Origin: Pseudomonas versuta
GTDB taxonomy: Bacteria > Pseudomonadota > Gammaproteobacteria > Pseudomonadales > Pseudomonadaceae
NCBI RefSeq assembly: GCF_001294575.1
Contig: NZ_CP012676.1
Span: forward strand, 3,424,001 to 3,488,000
DNA: 64,000 nucleotides
Direction: 5' to 3'
Numbering within the stretch: position 1 is the stretch's first letter; every line of letters begins with the position of its first letter. Below, in pieces: positions 26,946 through 36,027 of this stretch. The position numbers and the translations under genes were made by a program. The notes under the pieces are model-generated. The model was not told the origin of the DNA and did no database searches. It saw only the letters and a list, made by a program, of their open reading frames with translations.

Positions 26946-27028
26946 CCTTGCCGTCGGCTTATGTGGTCTTTCGTGCATGGGCGGTTGTATGCCAAACTCA
27001 GTCCTTTCGGGCTTGCCTAACAGGATTT

Positions 27029-27841
27029 ATGCTCCCCTTGTCACCGAGTTTGCTACCCAGCCTCGCCGCCGCCTGTCTATATGCCGCTGCGACCCTCTAT
27101 CAAGGTACTTGCCTGCGCCAAGGCGCAAAGGCGAACAAACGCCTGTTGGTGACGCTCGGCATTCTCGCCGTGATCGCCCAGGCCATGAGCCTGTTTACCC
27201 ACCTGATGACCCCGGCGGGTCTTGAGCTGGACTTCTTCAGCGCTGCCAGCCTGATTGCCGCGGCGGTCATTATCGTTACGCTGGTCGCGTGTGCCCGCAT
27301 ACCGGTAGAGAACCTGCTGCTGCTTCTATACCCGCTGGGGATGCTCACGGTCCTGCTGTCGCAGTTCGCCCCACCCGGTACGGTCCAGGCCATCGATGAA
27401 GAGCCCGGCATCCTTGCTCACATTCTGTTATCGCTGCTGGCCTATGGCATGTTCACCATTGCGGTGGTTCAGGCCTTGCTGCTGACCCTGCAAAACTACC
27501 AGCTCAAAAACAAACACCCTAAAGGCCTGATCAAGAACTTCCCGCCCCTGCAAACCATGGAAAGCCTGCTATTCGGTTTCCTGTGGGCCGGCTGGTCACT
27601 GCTGTCACTGTCACTGATCTCCGGCTGGCTGTTTTTGGGCAACCTGTTTGCCCAGCATCTGGTTCACAAAACCTTGCTCGCCTGCCTGGCGTGGATAGTG
27701 TTCAGCGTGCTGCTGCTGGGGCGCCACCACCTGGGCTGGCGCGGACATAAAGCCATACGCTGGACGTTTGCCGGTTTCTGCCTGCTGATGCTGGCCTACT
27801 TTGGCAGCAAGCTGGTTCGTGAATACATTCTGCATATCTGA
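27029..27841 (+). CDS. CcsA/YpjD-type cytochrome c assembly membrane protein
   Basis: A 270-aa inner-membrane protein with about eight hydrophobic segments. It matches the CcsA/CcmF-related family and is conserved next to ffh in pseudomonads. Conserved-looking parts are YGMFTIAVVQALLLTL and FLWAGWSLLSLSLISGW, with His residues (HHLGWRGHKAIRW) near the C-terminus that could bind haem. Its exact role in Pseudomonas, which also has a full Ccm system, is uncertain. ATG 27029 is preferred over an upstream in-frame start at 26948. The next gene starts six bases after its stop. Confidence 0.8.
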   Translation: MLPLSPSLLPSLAAACLYAAATLYQGTCLRQGAKANKRLLVTLGILAVIAQAMSLFTHLMTPAGLELDFFSAASLIAAAVIIVTLVACARIPVENLLLLLYPLGMLTVLLSQFAPPGTVQAIDEEPGILAHILLSLLAYGMFTIAVVQALLLTLQNYQLKNKHPKGLIKNFPPLQTMESLLFGFLWAGWSLLSLSLISGWLFLGNLFAQHLVHKTLLACLAWIVFSVLLLGRHHLGWRGHKAIRWTFAGFCLLMLAYFGSKLVREYILHI

Positions 27842-27847
27842 CGGGCG

Positions 27848-28732
27848 ATGATTATGGATAGCTTGCCCCCCGGGCCGATGCTGGCAGTTTTTGCACTTTT
27901 GATCGCTGGAGCCGGGCTGCTCGCAGGCTTCCTGTTGGGCAGAAACAGCAAGAAGGTCCTTAGTACGCAAGTGCCGCAGACGCGCCACGAATCCTCCCTG
28001 CAAGACGACGAGCAGCCCAGCAGCCGGCCACAACTGCTCTCCGGCATCCATGCGCTGGACAACATCACGGTCAACGACATCCTGATTCCGCGCAGTGAAG
28101 TTGAAGGCCTGAACCTCGATGACTCCATCGAAGAACTGATCGAACAGTTGCGCCAGACCAAGCGCACGCGCCTGCCGGTGTTTCATAACGACATCAATCA
28201 GGTCGAGGCCATCCTTAACACCCGACACATCCAGCACCTGCTGCCTGATGCCAGCCTCACCAAAGAGGCGCTGCTGTCCGTCTGCACCGAACCCTACTTC
28301 GTCCCTGAAAGCACCCCCCTGCAACTGCAATTGCTCAACTTTCACAAGCAACAGCGCCGGCTGGGCGTGGTGGTCGACGAATACGGTGAGGTGCTGGGGA
28401 TCGTGACCCTGGAAGACATCCTCGAAGAAATCGTCAGCGAGTTCGAAGACGAGCAAAACGTCGACAACCCGCTGATTGAACCCCTGCCGGACGGCCGCTT
28501 TGTGGTGGACGGCGCAGCCTCCATCCGCGAACTGAACAAAACCCTGGGCTGGCACCTGCCTTGCGACGGGCCGAAAACCCTTAACGGGCTCGTCACCGAA
28601 GCACTGGAAACCATTCCTGAAACCACTGTTTGCCTGAAAATCGGCCGCTATCGCCTGGAAATTCTCGAGACTGAAGAGAACCGCGTCAGCCGCGTACTGA
28701 TCTGGCACAACAGCGTCAAACCCGCGGTTTAA
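27848..28732 (+). CDS. CBS-pair plus CorC/HlyC-domain protein lacking DUF21
   Basis: A 294-aa protein with one predicted membrane helix (residues 11-30), a polar linker (31-70), a CBS pair (about 74-195, VVVDEYGEVLGIVTLEDILE) and a CorC_HlyC transporter-associated domain (about 207-288). Full-length relatives of the CorB/YfjD class carry a DUF21 membrane domain of some 150-190 residues between the first helix and the CBS pair; here it is absent. It may act as a soluble-type Mg/Co efflux accessory protein like CorC. It is probably co-transcribed with the CcsA-type gene six bases upstream. Confidence 0.82.
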   Translation: MIMDSLPPGPMLAVFALLIAGAGLLAGFLLGRNSKKVLSTQVPQTRHESSLQDDEQPSSRPQLLSGIHALDNITVNDILIPRSEVEGLNLDDSIEELIEQLRQTKRTRLPVFHNDINQVEAILNTRHIQHLLPDASLTKEALLSVCTEPYFVPESTPLQLQLLNFHKQQRRLGVVVDEYGEVLGIVTLEDILEEIVSEFEDEQNVDNPLIEPLPDGRFVVDGAASIRELNKTLGWHLPCDGPKTLNGLVTEALETIPETTVCLKIGRYRLEILETEENRVSRVLIWHNSVKPAV

Positions 28733-28747
28733 TCGCCGCGCAAGGTC

Positions 28748-28777
28748 TTGTTACATTCGAACGGGCCTCCCTATAAT
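28748..28777 (+). promoter_or_regulatory. Probable promoter with long leader before the MFS gene
   Basis: TTGTTA (28748-28753) and TATAAT (28772-28777) are spaced by 18 bases. The predicted transcript starts near 28784, leaving a leader of about 220 bases before the ATG at 29004. The leader has a stem at CCCCGCTTGCGGGG (28792-28805) and a GTGGG/CCCAC pairing near 28840-28868. No known riboswitch was recognised. Confidence 0.5.
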
Positions 28778-29003
28778 CATTTCCGCTTACACCCCGCTTG
28801 CGGGGCAAAGCCAGTCGATTAAAACACCGCATATATTCAGTGGGCGCTGGCGGGCCGGTTCCCACCGACTTATCTCCCTGCCTGAGACTGCGCTCGCCTG
28901 ACTGACTGGCATTTGCCTCCAAAGGCCAAACGACCATAAAAACCGCTCTGCCCTGTCCGCCGCAAAGGCTGATGAAGGTCACGAGCTTATAACTGTCAGG
29001 GAT

Positions 29004-30326
29004 ATGCGCATGACCATCAGCACGACTTACAGCGAAGCCTCGCCCGAGAAGCCGGTCAATTCCACAGCCCGTGTCGCTACGGCCAGTTTTATCGGCACGG
29101 CCATCGAGTTCTACGACTTTTATGTGTATGCCACCGCCGCTGCACTGGTCATAGGTCCGGTCTTTTTCCCGCAGACGTCCGGTACCGCACAGATGCTGTC
29201 GGCATTTCTGACCTTCGGCATCGCCTTTCTCGCTCGCCCGCTGGGCTCATTTCTATTTGGCCATTTCGGTGACCGTGTAGGTCGCAAATCCACGCTGGTG
29301 GCTTCCCTGCTGCTGATGGGCGTGTGCACCACCCTGATCGGCGTGCTGCCGGGCTACGCGACCATTGGCGCCTGGGCACCGATCCTGCTCTGCGTGCTGC
29401 GCTTTGGACAAGGGCTGGGGCTCGGCGGGGAATGGGGCGGCGCAGCCTTGCTGGCCACTGAAAACGCACCTAAAGGCAAGCGCGCCTGGTTCGGCATGTT
29501 CCCGCAACTGGGTCCATCGATTGGTTTTCTCGCCGCCAACGGCCTGTTCCTGGCACTTGCCTTGACCCTCAGTGATGAGCAGTTCCGCTCCTGGGGCTGG
29601 CGCATCCCGTTCCTGCTGAGCGCCGCGCTGGTGATGGTCGGTCTGTATGTACGACTCAAGCTGGAAGAAACACCGGTATTCGCCAAAGCTGTAGCGCAAC
29701 ACGAACGGGTGAAGATGCCGATCGTCGAACTCTTCAGCCAGTACTGGGCACCGATGCTGCTGGGCGCGGCTTCGATGGTGGTGTGTTACGCGCTGTTCTA
29801 TATCTCGACAGTGTTTTCACTGAGCTATGGCGTTTCAACATTGGGCTATACCCGCGAAACCTTCCTCGGCCTGCTGTGCTTTGCCGTACTGTTCATGGCC
29901 GCTGCCACCCCCCTGTCAGCCCTGGCCAGCGACCGTTACGGGCGCAAACCGGTGTTGATTGTCGGCGGCATACTGGCAATTTTGTCCGGGTTCCTCATGG
30001 AGCCGTTGCTCACCCATGGCACGACCTGGGGGGTAGCTCTGTTTCTGTGCATCGAGCTGTTTTTGATGGGGGTGACCTTTGCCCCGATGGGAGCCCTGCT
30101 GCCTGAACTGTTTCCGACCCGCGTGCGCTATACCGGCGCCTCGGCTGCCTACAACCTGGGCGGCATTGTCGGCGCCTCGGCCGCACCGTTTTTCGCCCAG
30201 AAGCTGGTGAGCATGGGCGGCCTGAGCTGGGTGGGCGGGTATGTGTCAGGCGCGGCAGTACTCAGCCTGATCGCAGTACTGTGCCTGAAGGAAACCAAGG
30301 AGGCTGACCTGAACAAGGTCATCTAA
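29004..30326 (+). CDS. MFS transporter, metabolite:H+ symporter family
   Basis: A 440-aa, 12-helix permease of the MHS (ProP/ShiA/KgtP-like) family. Typical blocks are ATASFIGTAIEFYDFYVYAT at the N-terminus, GHFGDRVGRKSTL in the loop after helix 2, RFGQGLGLGGEWGGAALLA and ASDRYGRKPVLIVGG. The substrate is probably an organic acid or similar small metabolite but cannot be named. Start ATG 29004 or 29010. It is a single gene with its own promoter, ending in a REP-type hairpin. Confidence 0.9.
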   Translation: MRMTISTTYSEASPEKPVNSTARVATASFIGTAIEFYDFYVYATAAALVIGPVFFPQTSGTAQMLSAFLTFGIAFLARPLGSFLFGHFGDRVGRKSTLVASLLLMGVCTTLIGVLPGYATIGAWAPILLCVLRFGQGLGLGGEWGGAALLATENAPKGKRAWFGMFPQLGPSIGFLAANGLFLALALTLSDEQFRSWGWRIPFLLSAALVMVGLYVRLKLEETPVFAKAVAQHERVKMPIVELFSQYWAPMLLGAASMVVCYALFYISTVFSLSYGVSTLGYTRETFLGLLCFAVLFMAAATPLSALASDRYGRKPVLIVGGILAILSGFLMEPLLTHGTTWGVALFLCIELFLMGVTFAPMGALLPELFPTRVRYTGASAAYNLGGIVGASAAPFFAQKLVSMGGLSWVGGYVSGAAVLSLIAVLCLKETKEADLNKVI

Positions 30327-30328
30327 AC

Positions 30329-30358
30329 CTGCAGGAGCGAGCGAGCTCGCTCCTGCAG
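30329..30358 (+). repeat. Perfect REP palindrome acting as shared terminator
   Basis: Arms CTGCAGGAGCGAGC and GCTCGCTCCTGCAG form a 14-bp perfect stem with a two-base loop, starting three bases after the MFS stop. It lies between converging genes (purT ends at 30376) and can end transcripts in both directions. Confidence 0.85.
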
Positions 30359-30375
30359 CAGCTTGTTGCGGGGGG

Positions 30376-31557
30376 TTATAGCTCGACGACAACCGCTTTG
30401 GATGAACGGGTGGCCTTGGCCCGTGCCGCTTCAATCGACTCATCCCGGGCCAGTGCCACGCCCATGCGGCGCTGACCATTAACCTCGGGCTTGCCGAACA
30501 GACGCAAGGCCGTATCCGGCTCGCACAGGGCCGCTCCGAGGTTGGAGAAGGCGGTGCGGGTCGACTGACCTTCCACCAGGATCACTGCCGAAGCCGACGG
30601 CCCGAACTGACGGATCAACGGAATCGGCAACCCCAGAATCGCCCGTGCATGCAGGGCAAACTGCGACAAATCCTGCGAGATCAGCGTGACCAGGCCGGTG
30701 TCATGGGGGCGCGGCGAGACTTCGCTGAACCACACCTGATCGCCCTTGATAAACAGTTCGACCCCAAACAGGCCGCGACCACCCAGCGCCTCGGTCACTG
30801 CTCTGGCCACACGCTCGGACTCAGCCAGCGCGATCGGGCTCATTGCCTGTGGCTGCCAGGACTCCTGATAGTCGCCCTTCTCTTGACGGTGACCGACCGG
30901 CGCGCAGAATGTCGTACCGCCAATATGGCGCACGGTCAGCAAGGTGATTTCGTAATCGAAGTCGATAAAGCCTTCGATGATGACCCGGCCTTTGCCCGCA
31001 CGACCGCCTTCCTGAGCGTAATCCCAGGCAGTTTTGACATCGTCGGCACTGCGCAGCAGGCTCTGGCCTTTGCCCGATGAACTCATGACCGGCTTGACCA
31101 CGCACGGAAAGCCAAGATCCTGCACCGCTTTGCTGTAATCCTCGAAGGTGTCGGCAAAGTGGTACGGCGAAGTTGGCAGGTCCAGCTCTTCCGCCGCCAG
31201 ACGGCGAATGCCTTCGCGGTTCATGGTCAGCAAGGTCGCACGGGCGGTCGGGATTACAGTAAAACCTTCAGCTTCCAGCTCGACCAGAGTCGCGGTAGCG
31301 ATGGCTTCGATTTCCGGAACGATAAAATGCGGCTTCTCCAGCTCGATCACGGCGCGCAGTGCAGTTCCATCCAGCATGTTGATCACGTGGCTGCGGTGCG
31401 CAACCTGCATGGCCGGGGCGTTGGCGTAGCGATCGACCGCGATGACTTCGACCCCCAGACGCTGCAACTCGATGACGACTTCCTTGCCTAGCTCGCCGCA
31501 GCCACACAACATTACGCGGGTCGCTGTAGGCGACAGTGGAGTTCCGATACGGGTCAT
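30376..31557 (-). CDS. purT: Formate-dependent GAR transformylase 2
   Basis: ATP-grasp enzyme that formylates glycinamide ribonucleotide with formate and ATP, an alternative to PurN in purine synthesis. The 393 aa fit the family. Visible parts are [20 protein letters not shown] at the N-terminus, [15 protein letters not shown] in the ATP-grasp region, and [20 protein letters not shown] for metal and substrate binding. Start ATG 31557. It is a single gene on the minus strand. Confidence 0.96.
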   Translation of the reverse strand: MTRIGTPLSPTATRVMLCGCGELGKEVVIELQRLGVEVIAVDRYANAPAMQVAHRSHVINMLDGTALRAVIELEKPHFIVPEIEAIATATLVELEAEGFTVIPTARATLLTMNREGIRRLAAEELDLPTSPYHFADTFEDYSKAVQDLGFPCVVKPVMSSSGKGQSLLRSADDVKTAWDYAQEGGRAGKGRVIIEGFIDFDYEITLLTVRHIGGTTFCAPVGHRQEKGDYQESWQPQAMSPIALAESERVARAVTEALGGRGLFGVELFIKGDQVWFSEVSPRPHDTGLVTLISQDLSQFALHARAILGLPIPLIRQFGPSASAVILVEGQSTRTAFSNLGAALCEPDTALRLFGKPEVNGQRRMGVALARDESIEAARAKATRSSKAVVVEL

Positions 31558-31630
31558 TTCAGGTCCTCAAGGAAGCAAATCATCGAAGGCGCTCGCAACG
31601 CTTGCGCCTGCAGGGAAGAAGGCCGGCATT

Positions 31631-32107
31631 TTACATGATCCGCGAGCGCTCAGCGGCTTTGCGCAAACGCCAGGCCATGGCCAGCCACACGCAGGTGACA
31701 CCAGCGAATTTGGAGGCCATCGCGGTGAAGATCACGGCCGGGGTAAAGGCGTCGATCATGCCGAAAAAGATAAAGGTATCGAGGGGGATGCTCAGCGCAG
31801 AGCTGATCCACAAACGGTCATGCAACGGGCGCTTGGTAATGGAGAACACCAGCCAGTCAATACACTCCGACACGGCGAACGCGGTGGCGCTGGCCAGGGC
31901 AATCGAGGGATCAGAGGTGGCATACGACAGCACCAGCGCTACCAGCATGGCCAGAATGGCGCCGTGGCCGAATCGGGTTTGCACCATGTCACGCAGCACG
32001 AACACCAGCCCGCCCCAGGCCGACCAGATGATATCGAGGTGCGGCGCCGCGGAAAACGCGTAGTTAATCAATACGACGCTGGCGATATAAGCGATTAGAA
32101 ACAACAT
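31631..32107 (-). CDS. VUT-family membrane transporter (possible queuosine-precursor type)
   Basis: A 158-aa protein with five or six hydrophobic segments, of the VUT (DUF165, YhhQ-related) family. Parts typical of the family are SAWGGLVFVLRDMVQTRFG and AFAVSECIDWLVFSITKRP. Larger members import queuosine precursors; for this short form that role is inferred. I looked for a preQ1 riboswitch upstream and saw none. It stands alone between purT and a REP element. Confidence 0.75.
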   Translation of the reverse strand: MLFLIAYIASVVLINYAFSAAPHLDIIWSAWGGLVFVLRDMVQTRFGHGAILAMLVALVLSYATSDPSIALASATAFAVSECIDWLVFSITKRPLHDRLWISSALSIPLDTFIFFGMIDAFTPAVIFTAMASKFAGVTCVWLAMAWRLRKAAERSRIM

Positions 32108-32196
32108 GGACCTGGCGATACCTCTGAATAAGGCGCACAGGGTACTTGAGTCATGCCTGATTTTGTAGCGTGTACACCGAGGCTGGACAGTTCGAT

Positions 32197-32286
32197 CGTG
32201 GGAGCCGGCTTGCTGGGGATTTACAGCCCCGCAGTCAGCCTCAAAGTGCCCATTGCCTGCATCGCAGGCAAGCCAGCTCCCACAGG
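32197..32286 (+). repeat. REP pair (GTGGGAGCYGGCTTGC family)
   Basis: Facing copies CGTGGGAGCCGGCTTGC (32197-32213) and GCAAGCCAGCTCCCACAG (32268-32285) flank a variable centre with a small stem (GCCTGCATCGCAGGC). It lies in the 203-base gap between the VUT gene and the DUF1289 gene. No gene is present there. Confidence 0.8.
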
Positions 32287-32310
32287 GTATATCGCAACCT
32301 GCGGCAGGGA

Positions 32311-32517
32311 CTACAGGCTATCCACCGTCCACACCATGCCACTGGATTTCGCACGTTCGTGACACAACGCCAGCACCTCACGCCGCTCGGGGTTGGTCAT
32401 GCGGCTCCAGCGGGTGATTTCGGCAACCGAGCGCTGGCAGCCGGTACACAGATCATCGTCGTCGAGCGCGCAAATATTCACGCAAGGCGAGGCAACCGGG
32501 CGTTCTGCATCACTCAT
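32311..32517 (-). CDS. DUF1289 small cysteine protein
   Basis: A 68-aa protein of the DUF1289 family, function unknown. Four cysteines are placed as in the family: CVNIC, then [10 protein letters not shown], followed by the helix [17 protein letters not shown]. The spacing suggests a metal or Fe-S site. Its ATG overlaps the stop of the gamma-carbonic anhydrase gene (ATGA), so the two are translated together. Confidence 0.88.
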   Translation of the reverse strand: MSDAERPVASPCVNICALDDDDLCTGCQRSVAEITRWSRMTNPERREVLALCHERAKSSGMVWTVDSL

Positions 32518-33038
32518 TGATCTTGCACCTGCAAATCGCGGGCATAACGCTGGCCATTCTTCACATAATGCGCAGCGCTGGCTTCCAGCAGTTTTTTCTG
32601 CTCGTCAGTCAGGTCGCGCACCACTTTGCCAGGCGAGCCCATTACCAGCGAACCATCGGGAATTTCCTTGCCTTCACCAATCAGCGAATTGGCGCCGATG
32701 ATGCAATGCTTGCCGATTTTTGCGCCATTGAGGATCACCGCATTGATGCCGATCAGGCTGTAATCACCCACCGTGCAGCCATGCAGCATGGCGTTATGGC
32801 CAATGGTCACGCCGGTACCCAGGGTCAGTGGATAGCCCATGTCGGTGTGCATGACCGCGCCATCCTGCACGTTGCTGTCTTTACCGATCAGGATCAGTTC
32901 GTTGTCACCACGCAGCACCGCGTTAAACCAGACGCTGGCGCCTTCCTCCAGACGGACCTTGCCGATCAGGGTGGCATTGGGGGCAGTCCAGCTGGCGGGA
33001 TGGGTTTCGACGAGCGAGTCGCCCAAGCGGTATTTCAT
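32514..33038 (-). CDS. Gamma-carbonic anhydrase family protein (YrdA/PaaY-like)
   Basis: A 174-aa left-handed beta-helix protein, probably a trimer. Hexapeptide repeats run through most of it ([56 protein letters not shown]). Likely metal-binding His residues are in GAVMHTD and [10 protein letters not shown]. Members may be zinc or iron carbonic anhydrases or thioesterase-like; the activity here is not certain. It is followed directly by the overlapping DUF1289 gene. Confidence 0.87.
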   Translation of the reverse strand: MKYRLGDSLVETHPASWTAPNATLIGKVRLEEGASVWFNAVLRGDNELILIGKDSNVQDGAVMHTDMGYPLTLGTGVTIGHNAMLHGCTVGDYSLIGINAVILNGAKIGKHCIIGANSLIGEGKEIPDGSLVMGSPGKVVRDLTDEQKKLLEASAAHYVKNGQRYARDLQVQDQ

Positions 33039-33079
33039 GGGGAAGTCCTCAAGGCTGATACGGCTGTCTGCTGACAGCT

Positions 33080-33682
33080 CTAAATATTGATAAAGCGTTC
33101 AGGCGGGGTATGCAGGCTGATATTGACGTCGTCGTAAAGCAAGTTCATCAGTTCTACGATCATGATCGCCGTCAGCCCCCAGATCTTGTACACGCCAAAA
33201 CGGTAGCTCGGCACATACCAGCTGCGGCCCTGGTAATCGATACGGTGGGTATGCTCGCGCGGGTCCTGGCGGAAGAACTCCAGCGGCACGCTGAACACCG
33301 CCGCGATCTCGGCATCATTGGCCAGATACTCAACGTAATCAGGCACCAGCCCGACATAAGGGGTTACTCGAATCCCGTGCAACGAGATCAACGGGCTGAG
33401 CGGGCCGATCACCTCGACCAGGCCCGGCGGCAAGCCGATCTCTTCTTCGGCCTCACGCAGAGCGGTAAAGATCAGGTCCGGGTCCTCAGGGTCGCGCCGC
33501 CCTCCCGGAAAAGCCACTTCACCACCGTGGGTAGACAACCCGCTGGCGCGCAGGGTCAGAATCAGTTCGGGCTCGGCACTGCGGGTTACCGGCAGCAATA
33601 CTGCCGCCTCGGGAAAATGCCGATCTGTTTCCAGAGTCCGTGGGGTATAGCGGCTCACACGGCCAAGCAGCTCGTCCAGCAT
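33080..33682 (-). CDS. NudL-type CoA pyrophosphatase (NUDIX)
   Basis: Hydrolyses CoA and its derivatives to phosphopantetheine and adenosine bisphosphate. The 200 aa carry the CoA-specific segment and a complete Nudix box that starts [10 protein letters not shown] and ends REAEEEIGL. The C-terminal helix [17 protein letters not shown] is typical of the family. It starts at 33682, divergent from a second NUDIX gene 144 bases away, and its stop is 42 bases upstream of the gamma-carbonic anhydrase start. Confidence 0.88.
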   Translation of the reverse strand: MLDELLGRVSRYTPRTLETDRHFPEAAVLLPVTRSAEPELILTLRASGLSTHGGEVAFPGGRRDPEDPDLIFTALREAEEEIGLPPGLVEVIGPLSPLISLHGIRVTPYVGLVPDYVEYLANDAEIAAVFSVPLEFFRQDPREHTHRIDYQGRSWYVPSYRFGVYKIWGLTAIMIVELMNLLYDDVNISLHTPPERFINI

Positions 33683-33826
33683 AGGTCATCTCGATCCGTC
33701 ACTTATCGGGCATCATGCACCAAATCGCACCGGGCACCCAAGCCCCGCAGTGTCGCAGCAATCACCGCAACACTTGCCGTCAGCCCGACTCAGCCCCAAG
33801 ATAAGCGCCTTACCAGAGAACCAAGC

Positions 33827-34384
33827 ATGAAATTTTGCAGCCAGTGCGGCCATTCAGTCAGCCAACATATCCCGCAAGGCGATTCGCGCCTGCGTTATGT
33901 CTGCGACCACTGCCAGACCATTCATTATCAAAACCCCAATATTGTTGCCGGGTGCGTGCCCACCTGGGGCACTCAAGTGCTGCTGTGCCGACGCGCCATC
34001 GAGCCGCGCAAGGGGTACTGGACACTGCCCGCAGGGTTCATGGAAAACGGCGAGACCGTTGAACAGGCTGCCCGACGCGAAACCCTCGAAGAAGCCTGCG
34101 CCAACGTTGAAAACCTGGCTATCTATACCCTCATCGATGTACCGCACATCAATCAGGTGCATGTGTTCTATCGTGCCGAGTTGCTGACTCCGGACTTTGC
34201 CGCCGGTGAAGAGAGCCTTGAAGTCCGGCTTTTTGATGAAGCCGACATCCCTTGGTCAGAGCTGGCTTTTCGCACGGTCAGCCGTACCTTAGAATGCTTT
34301 TTCGCTGACCGCCCGGGTAACGTCTACCCCGTGCGCAGCGAGGCCGTGGCGCCTCTGGCCGGTCTGACCAAACCCCAACAATAA
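33827..34384 (+). CDS. NUDIX hydrolase with N-terminal zinc ribbon
   Basis: A 185-aa NUDIX protein. It begins with a zinc ribbon (FCSQCG and CDHCQ) like NudC-type enzymes. The Nudix box follows as GFMENGETVEQ then RRETLEEAC; the usual Gly near the box end is Cys here. The substrate is unknown; NAD- or nucleotide-sugar-like compounds are possible. ATG 33827 is chosen because the zinc ribbon starts there. The frame is open far upstream, but that part is antisense to the CoA pyrophosphatase gene. Confidence 0.87.
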   Translation: MKFCSQCGHSVSQHIPQGDSRLRYVCDHCQTIHYQNPNIVAGCVPTWGTQVLLCRRAIEPRKGYWTLPAGFMENGETVEQAARRETLEEACANVENLAIYTLIDVPHINQVHVFYRAELLTPDFAAGEESLEVRLFDEADIPWSELAFRTVSRTLECFFADRPGNVYPVRSEAVAPLAGLTKPQQ

Positions 34385-34419
34385 TGTTGTTTGCCTTGTA
34401 ACTCAGGAATATCCCTCTA

Positions 34420-34986
34420 ATGCGTTGGTTGCTCGCTGCCCTCTGCCTGTCGTTTGCTGTTACTTGCCAAGCTTCCGTTGTCATTACCGTGAATGGCAAA
34501 CCCGTCGATAAAAATCAGGTGCTCAAACCGGCCCAGTCAACACAGACGATCAGAGCCGACCAAAAAATCGAAAAAATCCTGGTGCTCAAGTCTGCCCGCA
34601 AGCTGCAGCTGATCAGCGATGGCAAACCGATAAAGAGCTACCGCATTTCATTGGGCAAACAGCCAAAGGGTCCAAAGCTGCAAGAAGGCGATAAACGCAC
34701 CCCCGAAGGCCTTTACTGGGTCGACTGGCGCAAGAAAAGCGACAAGTTCAACCTGGCAATGCATATCAACTATCCCAATGTCAGTGACGCGGCCAAAGCC
34801 AGGCGTGAAGGGCTGAACCCCGGGTCGATGATCATGATCCACGGTACGCCGGACTCCGAAGACAACCCCGAAGAACTGTTCCACACCCTGGACTGGACCG
34901 ATGGTTGTATCGCGATGAAAAACTACGAAATGCGTGAAGTCTGGAACCTGGTGAAGGACGGCACCCTCGTAGAAATCCGTCCCTGA
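34420..34986 (+). CDS. L,D-transpeptidase (YkuD family), secreted
   Basis: A 188-aa exported protein with a signal peptide (about residues 1-18, LLAALCLSFAVTCQA). A YkuD catalytic domain has His141 (MIHGTP) and the nucleophile Cys163 (DWTDGCIAMKN). Such enzymes cross-link peptidoglycan or attach proteins to it; the smaller members can also act as amidases or endopeptidases. The classic SHGC motif reads TDGC here, as in many proteobacterial members. It is a single gene 35 bases after the NUDIX gene. Confidence 0.88.
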   Translation: MRWLLAALCLSFAVTCQASVVITVNGKPVDKNQVLKPAQSTQTIRADQKIEKILVLKSARKLQLISDGKPIKSYRISLGKQPKGPKLQEGDKRTPEGLYWVDWRKKSDKFNLAMHINYPNVSDAAKARREGLNPGSMIMIHGTPDSEDNPEELFHTLDWTDGCIAMKNYEMREVWNLVKDGTLVEIRP

Positions 34987-35095
34987 GCGAAAATAAATTC
35001 TGGCGCCCTGGCGCCACGCCCTCCCGCCTGCTCTTAATACCTTTGCTCGCCGCCGGGCCCGAACGGGCCCGCAACCTCTCAGCGCTTTGCGCGCA

Positions 35096-35202
35096 CTCTT
35101 AATACCACTTAAACACCATAGAAAGTCACCACAGCCAAACACCCTGTTTTCGGCCAGGAAAGCGCCTGCACGTGCGTTGACTTGGTATTGAAGTGGTATT
35201 AC
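35096..35202 (+). promoter_or_regulatory. Paired NagR-like operator sites
   Basis: TAATACCACTT (35100-35110) is the exact reverse complement of AAGTGGTATTA (35191-35201). The second site overlaps a direct repeat TGGTATT-GAAG-TGGTATT (35184-35200). A partial copy, CTCTTAATACC, is at 35031-35041 and again at 35096-35106. Their place before a GntR-type regulator gene suggests autoregulation of the nag cluster. The 270-base gap (34987-35256) also holds a GC-rich stem (GGGCCC arms, 35055-35070) that may end the transpeptidase transcript. Confidence 0.55.
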
Positions 35203-35256
35203 TTTCGCGCAATTACCGGGCGACAACACTCTAATAACCGCATCGGATGCACCGCC

Positions 35257-36000
35257 ATGACCAGCCCCATCAACAACCTCGCAAAACTGCGCCCGGACGA
35301 CAGCCAGTCCACGCCTTTGTACCTGCAACTGGCCCGCAACCTGGAGGCCGCGATCCATGCCGGCCTCTGGAAAGCCGAGCAGGCGCTACCTTCGGAGCGC
35401 AGCCTGAGTGAACAACTGGGCCTGTCACGCGTTACGGCTCGCAAAGCCCTGGAAATCCTGTTTGAACAAGGTCTGATCCGCCGCAGCCAGGGCTCCGGAA
35501 CCTTCATTACGCCACGCCTGGAACAGCCCTTGTCACGGCTTTCCAGTTTCAGCGAAATGCTCCGGCTCAAGGGCTTCGTCCCGGGTTCCCAGTGGCTGCA
35601 GCGGGAAATCACCCAGCCGAGCCACGAAGAGCTGATCCGTCTGGCGCTGTCCCCAACGGATAAAGTTGCGCGCCTCAAACGCCTGCGCAAAGCCGACGAC
35701 ACGGTCATGGCCATCGAAATGAGCGCCCTGCCCGCGTCCTTGATCCCGCAGCCGCAGCTGATTGGCGACTCACTGTACGAGTACCTGGACAGCCTCGGCA
35801 AACCGGTGGTGCGCGCCCTGCAACACATTCAGGCGATCAACGCCTCGGCAGAGTTTGCCGCCCTGGTCGGGATTGAGACCGGGACCGCCATGTTGCTGAT
35901 GACACGGGTCGGCTACCTCGAAGACAACACGCCGATCGAAGTCACCGATACCTATTGCCGCAACGATTTCTACGATTTTGTGGCTGAACTGCGCCGCTAA
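35257..36000 (+). CDS. nagR: NagR-type GntR/UTRA transcription regulator
   Basis: A 247-aa repressor of the HutC subfamily. The N-terminal winged helix has LPSERSLSEQLGLSRVTARK (about 46-65) and ends RRSQGSGTFITP. The C-terminal UTRA domain (about 100-245) would bind a phosphosugar such as GlcNAc-6-phosphate. ATG 35257 is chosen since the DNA-binding fold starts soon after. It heads the cluster with nagA, a SIS-domain enzyme, nagF and nagE, as in P. aeruginosa PA3757-PA3761. Confidence 0.88.
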   Translation: MTSPINNLAKLRPDDSQSTPLYLQLARNLEAAIHAGLWKAEQALPSERSLSEQLGLSRVTARKALEILFEQGLIRRSQGSGTFITPRLEQPLSRLSSFSEMLRLKGFVPGSQWLQREITQPSHEELIRLALSPTDKVARLKRLRKADDTVMAIEMSALPASLIPQPQLIGDSLYEYLDSLGKPVVRALQHIQAINASAEFAALVGIETGTAMLLMTRVGYLEDNTPIEVTDTYCRNDFYDFVAELRR

Positions 36001-36027
36001 ACCGATAACACGCCCGGAGGGCCGCTT

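Noticed and set aside
32108..32200. A preQ1 riboswitch upstream of the VUT-family transporter gene
   Set aside because: I looked for the small stem and A-rich tail of preQ1 riboswitches and saw no match.
33110..33826. N-terminal extension of the zinc-ribbon NUDIX protein
   Set aside because: The extension is antisense to the CoA pyrophosphatase gene, and the zinc ribbon begins exactly at ATG 33827.
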